From JAWXCF01 sp034440515 (GTDB lineage: Bacteria; Bacteroidota; Bacteroidia; CAILMK01), in contig JAWXCF010000028.1 in NCBI GenBank assembly GCA_034440515.1, positions 1 through 42,154 on the forward strand: DNA of 42,154 nt, read 5' to 3'. The notes beneath the pieces are model-generated. The model had not been told where the DNA came from, did no database searches, and worked only from the letters and a program-made list of their open reading frames with translations. Positions 33,254-40,099 of this stretch are shown here, piece after piece. Positions within the stretch are counted from its first letter, which is position 1; every line of letters begins with the position of its first letter. The translations under genes were made by a program, and so were the position numbers.

Positions 33254-35233
33254 ATGATTAAACCAAAAGATTTAAAGAAAAAAGCAAACGGAAATAAGAA
33301 TAAATCGAATGGCAGTAAACCAAGTAGATTTAATTTTTATTGGATCTATATAATTATTGCAGTTGCATTAGTTTTTATATACTTAGTCCCAAGAAACAGT
33401 GCAAATCAAATTCAGTGGAGCAATGTAGATACGCTGTTGCAAAATAAGTCTATAGAGAAATTTGTAGTACTTCAAAATGCAAAACGTATTGACGTGTATC
33501 TGAAGGAGAAAAAAGTACAAAATAATAATCCTTTATCTGAGCAAGGTGCCGATTATTACGTAATTTCTGACGAACAGCAATTGACCAATCACATAAATGA
33601 TTATAAAGCAAAAACTAAATTAGATAGTACTGCTACGGCAGAATTACCAAAAGTTGAAACGACCATTCAACAAGATTACCTAAGGGAAATTCTAAGTTGG
33701 TTGTTATTACCCGCATTAATGATAGGCTTATGGTTATTCATTATGCGTAGGGTAGGTAATTCTGGTGGAGCTGGTGGTCAAATATTTAATATTGGAAAAA
33801 GCAAAGCAACACTATTTGATAAAGATACTAAGGTAAACGTAACATTTAAAGACGTAGCAGGGCTAGAAGAAGCAAAAGTTGAGATAATGGAGATTGTAGA
33901 TTTCCTAAAAAACCCTAAGAAATATACAGACCTTGGGGGTAAAATACCAAAAGGAGCTTTGTTAGTTGGCCCACCAGGTACAGGTAAGACTTTGTTAGCT
34001 AAGGCTGTAGCAGGTGAAGCTAACGTTCCATTCTTTAGCCTTAGTGGTAGTGATTTCGTCGAAATGTTTGTAGGAGTTGGGGCTAGTAGGGTAAGAGATT
34101 TATTTAAACAAGCAAAAGAAAAGGCCCCGTGTATCATTTTTATAGATGAAATTGATGCCATTGGCCGTGCAAGAGGTAGAAGCCTAATGCAAGGTGCAAA
34201 TGACGAAAGAGAAAATACATTAAATCAGTTATTGACAGAAATGGACGGGTTCTCTACAAATTCTGGAGTTATAATATTAGCTGCTACCAATAGACCAGAC
34301 ATATTAGATACAGCATTACTTAGACCAGGTAGATTTGATAGACAAATAAGTATAGATAAGCCTGACCAAGTAGGTAGAGAAGCAATATTTGCAGTCCATT
34401 TAAGACCCATTAAAACTGGTCCAGATGTTGATTCAATCAAGCTAGCTACTCAAACTCCAGGGTTTGCTGGTGCAGAAATAGCCAATGTATGTAATGAAGC
34501 TGCACTAATTGCTGCCAGAAGCAACAAGACTCAGGTAGAAATGAAAGATTTTCACGATGCCATAGACAGAGTAATTGGTGGACTTGAGAAGAAAAATAAA
34601 ATTATCAGTCCAGATGAAAAGAAAATTGTTGCCTATCACGAGGCCGGTCACGCTGTTACAGGCTGGTTCCTAGAGCACGCCGCACCTTTAGTTAAGGTTA
34701 GCATAGTACCCAGGGGTGTTGCAGCATTAGGTTATGCACAGTATTTACCCAAAGAACAATACCTATACACCAGAGAGCAATTGATGGATACTATCTGTAT
34801 GGCGTTAGGGGGTAGGGTAGCAGAAGAGATTATATTTAAAAGAATATCTACCGGTGCTCAAAATGATTTAGAAAGGATTACTCAAATGGCATACGCAATG
34901 GTAACTATTTACGGTATGAATCCAAAAATTGGTAATCTAAGCTTTAATGATCCACATCAGGAATACGGGTACAATAAAATGTACAGCGAGAAAACTGCTG
35001 AAATAATTGATATTGAAGTTAGAGGCATTATAACTGAGGCTTATGACACAACTAAAGACTTGTTAGTTAAACATTTAGATCATTTAGAAGAAGTAGCCCA
35101 AGTATTATTGACTAAAGAAATAATCTTTAAAGACGATTTAACTCAAATATTAGGGGTTAGACCATTTGATCCTTTAGATGAAGCACCTATGGCAGAAATA
35201 GAAAGCCCAGGAGTAGAGCCTACCATTATATAG
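33254..35233 (+). CDS. ftsH: ATP-dependent zinc metalloprotease FtsH
   Basis: 659-residue membrane-anchored AAA+ protease. A Lys/Asn-rich cytoplasmic tail is followed by two membrane helices (about 33-50 and 140-160) with the periplasmic domain between them. The AAA module has Walker A GPPGTGKT near residue 240, CIIFIDEIDAIGR and the second region of homology ATNRPDILDTALLRPGRFDR. The peptidase has HEAGH near 462. It degrades membrane and short-lived cytosolic proteins. The frame is open to an ATG at 33200 inside rsfS, but the ATG at 33254 (MIKPKDLKKK) matches family starts. A terminator follows at 35261. Confidence 0.96.
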   Translation: MIKPKDLKKKANGNKNKSNGSKPSRFNFYWIYIIIAVALVFIYLVPRNSANQIQWSNVDTLLQNKSIEKFVVLQNAKRIDVYLKEKKVQNNNPLSEQGADYYVISDEQQLTNHINDYKAKTKLDSTATAELPKVETTIQQDYLREILSWLLLPALMIGLWLFIMRRVGNSGGAGGQIFNIGKSKATLFDKDTKVNVTFKDVAGLEEAKVEIMEIVDFLKNPKKYTDLGGKIPKGALLVGPPGTGKTLLAKAVAGEANVPFFSLSGSDFVEMFVGVGASRVRDLFKQAKEKAPCIIFIDEIDAIGRARGRSLMQGANDERENTLNQLLTEMDGFSTNSGVIILAATNRPDILDTALLRPGRFDRQISIDKPDQVGREAIFAVHLRPIKTGPDVDSIKLATQTPGFAGAEIANVCNEAALIAARSNKTQVEMKDFHDAIDRVIGGLEKKNKIISPDEKKIVAYHEAGHAVTGWFLEHAAPLVKVSIVPRGVAALGYAQYLPKEQYLYTREQLMDTICMALGGRVAEEIIFKRISTGAQNDLERITQMAYAMVTIYGMNPKIGNLSFNDPHQEYGYNKMYSEKTAEIIDIEVRGIITEAYDTTKDLLVKHLDHLEEVAQVLLTKEIIFKDDLTQILGVRPFDPLDEAPMAEIESPGVEPTII

Positions 35234-35260
35234 AAAATTTAACCTTCTAAGTTTATATAA

Positions 35261-35288
35261 GCCGATTCTTGTAGAGTCGGCTTTTTTT
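35261..35288 (+). terminator. Rho-independent terminator after ftsH
   Basis: GCCGATTC, a 5-base loop, then GAGTCGGC forms an 8-bp stem with one G-T pair, followed directly by seven T. Confidence 0.88.
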
Positions 35289-35303
35289 ATGCCCTTGTAT
35301 CTA

Positions 35304-35311
35304 TACATTTG
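35304..35311 (+). promoter_or_regulatory. -7 promoter box for LUD-lpxH unit
   Basis: TACATTTG matches TAnnTTTG exactly, 15 bases after the ftsH terminator and 37 bases before the LUD gene ATG. This separates the unit from ftsH. Confidence 0.5.
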
Positions 35312-35348
35312 CATTGCTATACATTTTACCTAGTAGGCTATAAAGCCA

Positions 35349-36002
35349 ATGGCTAACGACAAAATTGTAACTTCTAAAGAAGTCATCTTAAAAAATATAA
35401 GGAAAGCATTACTAGCTAAGAGTGAATCTTTACCCCAACAGGTAGATTTAGATCAAGAAATCTATGTACACGAAGCAGGAGATTTAAGTGAGGTTTTTTC
35501 TGGAAATTTTATTTCTAATAATGGTACATTTTTATATTGTTTTAATAAATATGACTTTGTTGATCAGTTTTTACTTTTAGTTGAGTCTAGAGGCTGGTTA
35601 GAATTAAGAACGTATAACGAATCAATTCAGTCCCTATTTAAAGAGGTTGATTTTCCATTTGAAAATACTGCATTACACGATGTTGAGGTAGGCATAACTC
35701 TTTGCGATGCTTTAATTGCTAGAACCGGAAGCATAATAGTTAATACTGAAAATAACCTTAGCAGAGTGATAAGCATTTACCCACCTGTTCATATTGTCTT
35801 AGCCTATTCTGACCAAATTTATTATGACCTAAAGGATTACTTTGCCAGTGAACATTATAATCAGGTAAAAGCAAAAAGCAGTATGGTAAGTATAATAAGT
35901 GGACCAAGTAGAACTGCTGATATTGAAAAAACATTAGTATTAGGTGCTCACGGACCTAAGGAACTGTATGTGTTTTATATAGATCAATCGCATCATAATT
36001 AA
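35349..36002 (+). CDS. LUD-domain protein (LutC/YkgG family)
   Basis: 217 residues. The LUD domain covers most of the protein: an N-terminal helix KEVILKNIRKALLAKSE, ALIARTGSIIVNTE in the middle and the characteristic end DIEKTLVLGAHGPKELYVFYID. LutC-type proteins belong to lactate utilisation complexes, but lutA and lutB are absent here and the single gene after ftsH is a conserved Bacteroidota arrangement with no proven role. The lpxH gene starts 9 bases after its stop. Confidence 0.87.
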   Translation: MANDKIVTSKEVILKNIRKALLAKSESLPQQVDLDQEIYVHEAGDLSEVFSGNFISNNGTFLYCFNKYDFVDQFLLLVESRGWLELRTYNESIQSLFKEVDFPFENTALHDVEVGITLCDALIARTGSIIVNTENNLSRVISIYPPVHIVLAYSDQIYYDLKDYFASEHYNQVKAKSSMVSIISGPSRTADIEKTLVLGAHGPKELYVFYIDQSHHN

Positions 36003-36011
36003 TTTGAAAGT

Positions 36012-36755
36012 TTGGGCAAAACATATTTCATTTCTGATTTTCACCTAGGTGCCCCAAACTATAATGTAAGTAGAGAGCGAGAAAATTTTATAGTTTCCTT
36101 TTTGCAAACAATACAATACGATGCCGACGAAATCTATTTAATGGGTGATGTATTTGATTTTTGGTTTGAATACAAATACGTTGTACCAAAGGGTTTTATT
36201 AGGTTACTTGGTTGTTTAGCGCAGCTAGCTGACTCAGGTGTTAAGCTTTTTATTTTTACGGGTAATCACGACTTTTGGATGAATGATTATTTAACTAAAG
36301 AACTAAACGCCGAGATAATATATAAACCTATTTTCAAGAAAATCAAAGGAGCCGAGTTTTATTTGGCACACGGCGACGGTCTAGGCCCAGGAGATAAAGG
36401 ATATAAATTTATAAAGAAAGTTTTTGCAAATCCAATTTGTAAATTTTTGTTTAGATGGATACATCCTGACATCGGTTTCTCTATTGCAAATTATTTTTCT
36501 AGAAAGAGCAGACTTTCAATTGGTGCAGATGACAGCATATATTTAGGTGAAGACAAGGAATGGCTGATTATACACACTAAAGAAGTACTTGCAGCACAAC
36601 CAACTACGAATTATTGTGTGTATGGACATAGACATTACCCTCTAATGATGCAATGGCAAGGTACCGGAAGCTATGTAAATTTAGGTGATTGGATTAAATA
36701 CAACTCTTATGGAGTATGGGACGGTGAGCACTTTGAGCTTAAATTTTGGAAGTAG
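36012..36755 (+). CDS. lpxH: UDP-2,3-diacylglucosamine diphosphatase (LpxH-like)
   Basis: 247-residue calcineurin-like metallophosphoesterase. Metal motifs: ISDFHLGAPN (Asp9, His11), MGDVFDFWFEY, FTGNHDFWM, LAHGDGLGPGD and YGHRHYP, the pattern of LpxH, which cleaves UDP-diacylglucosamine to lipid X in lipid A synthesis at the inner membrane face. SREREN after the first motif is typical of Bacteroidota homologues. The start is a TTG at 36012; no ATG precedes the first metal motif. Together with the LpxD-like gene at 3 kb this is the second lipid A gene in the window. Confidence 0.88.
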   Translation: MGKTYFISDFHLGAPNYNVSRERENFIVSFLQTIQYDADEIYLMGDVFDFWFEYKYVVPKGFIRLLGCLAQLADSGVKLFIFTGNHDFWMNDYLTKELNAEIIYKPIFKKIKGAEFYLAHGDGLGPGDKGYKFIKKVFANPICKFLFRWIHPDIGFSIANYFSRKSRLSIGADDSIYLGEDKEWLIIHTKEVLAAQPTTNYCVYGHRHYPLMMQWQGTGSYVNLGDWIKYNSYGVWDGEHFELKFWK

Positions 36756-36798
36756 GACGCCTGTTATCTAATATTAATTTAAAATGAACCATTCATAG

Positions 36799-36806
36799 TA
36801 CCTTTG
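36799..36806 (+). promoter_or_regulatory. -7 promoter box for prfA
   Basis: TACCTTTG matches TAnnTTTG exactly, 52 bases upstream of the prfA ATG in the 103-base lpxH-prfA spacer. Confidence 0.5.
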
Positions 36807-36858
36807 CAGTTGATAAAATTAGTTAGTTTAAATACTAATTTTTGATTGAATTAGCACT

Positions 36859-37947
36859 ATGAATTTATTAGGACGATTAGAAGATATTAAGAATAGATGG
36901 GAGGATGTGGGGCAGATATTGATGCAACCAGAAACAATGTCCGATATGAAGAGATTTGCACAACTAAATAAGGAGTACAGAAATCTGCAAGAAATAGTTG
37001 ATACCTACTACACCTACAAAGACTTATTGTCAAACATTGACAACAATAAGAAAATAATTTCTGTAGAACGTGATGAAGAGTTTCGTGAAATGGCCAAGAT
37101 TGAATTAGACGAGCTATTTTCTCAAGTTGAGCCTCTAGAGGAAAGCATAAAATTAATGCTGGTACCAGCTGACCCTATGGATGACAGAAATGCAATCATA
37201 GAAATAAGAGCTGGTGCAGGTGGAGACGAGGCTGCACTATTTGCAGGTACTTTATACAGAATGTATCTAAAATACTGCGAAAACAGAGGTTGGAAAACTG
37301 AAGTAATTGACGAACACGAAGGGACTAGTGGTGGCTATAAAGAGGTGATAATAAGCGTAACAGGTTCAGACAAGGTATACGGTAAACTAAAGTACGAATC
37401 AGGTGTGCATAGGGTACAAAGAGTACCATCAACTGAGTCACAGGGTAGGGTACATACATCGGCAGCTTCTGTAGCGATATTGCCAGAGGCAGAGGAATTT
37501 GATATAGACTTAAAAGACAGTGACATAAGAAAAGATACCTATTGCTCATCAGGTCCAGGTGGTCAAAGTGTAAATACCACATATAGTGCAGTTAGGTTAA
37601 CACACATTCCAACAGGGATCATCGTTGCTATACAAGATGAAAAATCTCAATTGAAAAATCACGAGAAGGCAATGAAAGTATTGCGTAGTCGTATTTATGA
37701 ATTAGAATATCAGAAGTACCTAGATGAAATATCAACTAAACGTAAAACGATGGTGAGTACTGGTGATAGATCTGCTAAGGTAAGAACGTATAATTATCCA
37801 CAAAGTAGAGTTACTGATCATAGAATTGGTTTAACCCTGTATGATTTAGATAAAGTGGTTGATGGATACATAGAACCTTTAATTGATGGCCTACAAGTAG
37901 CAGAAAATGCTGAGCTATTAAAAGAGGGTAGTTTATATGAAGTTTAA
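36859..37947 (+). CDS. prfA: peptide chain release factor 1
   Basis: 362-residue class I release factor that ends translation at UAG and UAA. The tripeptide anticodon is Pro190-Ser191-Thr192 in RVPSTESQGR, the PxT form of RF1 rather than the SPF of RF2. The catalytic GGQ is at 234-236 in SSGPGGQSVNTTYSAVR. Both positions agree closely with E. coli RF1. ATG start. It is transcribed separately from lpxH judging by the promoter box and is followed by a hairpin at 37983. It is the last housekeeping gene before the surface-protein region. Confidence 0.96.
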   Translation: MNLLGRLEDIKNRWEDVGQILMQPETMSDMKRFAQLNKEYRNLQEIVDTYYTYKDLLSNIDNNKKIISVERDEEFREMAKIELDELFSQVEPLEESIKLMLVPADPMDDRNAIIEIRAGAGGDEAALFAGTLYRMYLKYCENRGWKTEVIDEHEGTSGGYKEVIISVTGSDKVYGKLKYESGVHRVQRVPSTESQGRVHTSAASVAILPEAEEFDIDLKDSDIRKDTYCSSGPGGQSVNTTYSAVRLTHIPTGIIVAIQDEKSQLKNHEKAMKVLRSRIYELEYQKYLDEISTKRKTMVSTGDRSAKVRTYNYPQSRVTDHRIGLTLYDLDKVVDGYIEPLIDGLQVAENAELLKEGSLYEV

Positions 37948-37982
37948 ATTACAATAAAACTTTTTGAATTAATTTTTATATA

Positions 37983-38015
37983 AATGCCAAAATAAATAAA
38001 ATTTCAATTGGCATT
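37983..38015 (+). terminator. hairpin downstream of prfA, possible terminator
   Basis: AATGCCAA (37983-37990) pairs perfectly with TTGGCATT (38008-38015) around a 17-base loop. No T-run follows, so termination efficiency is uncertain. A second GGCATT copy lies at 38022. Confidence 0.4.
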
Positions 38016-38056
38016 ACCCTAGGCATTAAACTTGTTAGCAATTATTTAATATTCGT

Positions 38057-40099
38057 TTGTTAAAATATATTACTACTTTGCTTAATGTAATATTATTAAA
38101 CAGAATCTTTTATGAAATTAACACCCTATATTGTGGATATGTCCACAAAAATCGCCAACAAGGCGATTTCCCAAAATTAAACCATAAAAGACTTTGGTCT
38201 TTTAAGACCAAAGTCTTACTTTTATCTAGCCTATTATTGTTTAATTACAGTCAATTATGGGGACAAAGTTGTCCTAAAACTGGTTCAGTGCTTAGTATCA
38301 ATACAAATACTACGTATTCCAATACTATCACTTTCAATAATAATGTTAACGTAGCTTCAGGTGTAACTTTAACACTTAGGAATGGTACATTTTTATTTAA
38401 TCAGTTTGTAGAGCTTAATTTAGCACCAGGTGCACACCTAATAATTGAAAATTCAACATTGCAAAATTCTTGTGCTTTTGATGTTTGGTTTGGAATTAAC
38501 GCAATAGGATACGGTTCTGCTTCTAGTTCAGTATTGGTATTTAGCAACTTATCTAATCAATATGAAGAAGATTTAACGAATAATACCACTATCAAAATTG
38601 ATAATTCATTTATTAAAAATGCGATTATTGGACTTAATTTATCAAAAAAAGTTATTTGCAAAGTAACGAAAACTAGTATTTTAGATTGTGAAACTAATTC
38701 CATAAAACTAAGTCATAACTTAACTACTTTATCACAAGTTGAAGAAGTTGAATACCTTAGTTCGAAGTATTATGCACCAGTTTTATTCCAAAATTGTATT
38801 TTCGAATGGACTTCAAAATCGCCGTTAATCACATAAATTTCTAAAAATTTAACTGAGATTTATTTAGGTAAACTACCAGTTGAGTTTGCAGCTTGTACTT
38901 GGAGAAATGAAGCTCAAGCTGTCCCAGCAGAAGATAATGATTGGGGCAATGGACTATTTGTAAATACAGGCATTGTATCTGTAAGGTCTGAAAATAGGAG
39001 CAACCCTGGTGGAACAGAATGCGTTACTTTCTCTGGTTTGAATTCTAGTTTCAACAAATTATCACGCGGAATTATCTATTTTAATAGTTCTACAGTTAAC
39101 AAAGGTACAATGGCAATAACAGATGTTAATTTTGCCAATATACCTTGTGGTATAAATATGACTGGTGGTTACAGATACGTGATCAAAGGTGGTTCTTTTA
39201 ATTGGAACCCTGTTGATAGCTTAAATGCCGTAAAAGCTACGAATAGTAATTTTGATGCTTACTATGCGGCATTTTATGGTCCAATTAATTTTTTTGTGAA
39301 TAAAGTTATAATTAATGCTAAACCTGAAAAGAGCTATAATGCAGTAACTGGGCAAGTGAAAAATTCATTCAGTGGTTTTACTATTAGTAATACTGATGAT
39401 AATGGTTTAAATTCTGGAATACAAGGTGTAAAAATTATTAATGATCATATTGCTCACAGTAATTCTTATTTATTGTCAGATTGGGAATATGATTTCAATG
39501 GAATAAAAGCAAGTGGTACTACTACTAATATGACAGCTAAATGTATTTTTTTTGATAAAGTCAGAACAGCTCTATTGGTCAATGGGTCAAAAGTAAAAAA
39601 TATCTTTAGCAATCAATTTGTGGATTATAATCCATCTGGTTTTCCCTTCATTGATACATCTAGTAAGATTTATAGTGCGCCAGGTGTGAATGATTTATAT
39701 TCAGCCTGTTATAAAGTCCAATTACCTACATTCTTTGGCAATGTTACTACTTTTGATGCTAATCCTAATATGACTAATTATGATTGCATTACCCCGCTTA
39801 CGGGTTGTGGCTGGTTTCCAGATGATAAACCCAATTCAATTAAATCTGTAAGTGATAAAACTCAATTAGAAATTTACCCCAATCCAGTATCTAATAGTTT
39901 TACAATAAAATATAATGGCAATATTGTATCTGCTCGATTAATTAATAATGCAGGTCAAACATTATTTTTAAAACCATTGAACTTTATTGATAATTCTAAG
40001 TTTGAATTTGATCTTAGTAATGTCTCAAATGGCTTATACATTTTAGAGGTTATAGACAATAAAAGCAATACATATTATGCTAAATTGGTTAAGAACTAG
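38057..40099 (+). pseudogene. T9SS-sorted surface protein gene interrupted by an in-frame TAA
   Basis: One reading frame of 681 codons broken by a single TAA at 38834-38836 (codon 260). The frame stays open on both sides and the coding character continues, so the two halves (38057-38836 and 38837-40099) are one gene. The first half has a signal-peptide core VLLLSSLLLFNYSQLWGQSC at about residues 53-72, then Asn/Thr/Ser-rich beta-strand repeats suggestive of a beta-helix. The second half ends with a type A sorting domain: LEIYPNPVSNSFTIKY and NGLYILEV with a terminal KLVKN, which directs export through T9SS and surface attachment. There is no in-frame ATG before the signal peptide; only TTG at 38057 or 38078. 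It is a decaying gene, a sequencing error, or an unusual readthrough case. Confidence 0.75.
38131..38217. repeat. three perfect hairpins in tandem upstream of a surface-protein gene
   Basis: Hairpin 1: TTGTGGA/TCCACAA (38131-38137, 38142-38148), loop TATG. Hairpin 2 abuts it: AAATCGCC/GGCGATTT (38149-38156, 38162-38169), loop AACAA. Hairpin 3: AAGACTTTGGTCTT/AAGACCAAAGTCTT (38188-38201, 38204-38217) separated by TT. All arms are perfect. They lie between a TACTTTG-like box near 38075 and the signal-peptide hydrophobic core. They could be attenuator or terminator structures, or the remnant of an inserted palindromic element. Confidence 0.8.

Noticed and set aside
38112..38180. Short ORF (22 codons) in the hairpin region as a leader peptide
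   Set aside because: No runs of regulatory codons or clear ribosome site; may be chance, so not listed as a gene.
37983..38217. CRISPR array or invertible-promoter repeats
   Set aside because: The hairpins differ in sequence, have no regular spacing, and no paired distant inverted copies or recombinase gene are present.
36859..38836. Programmed TAA readthrough linked to the nearby prfA
   Set aside because: Release factor 1 looks fully normal and there is no recoding signal around codon 260; simple nonsense mutation or error is more likely.
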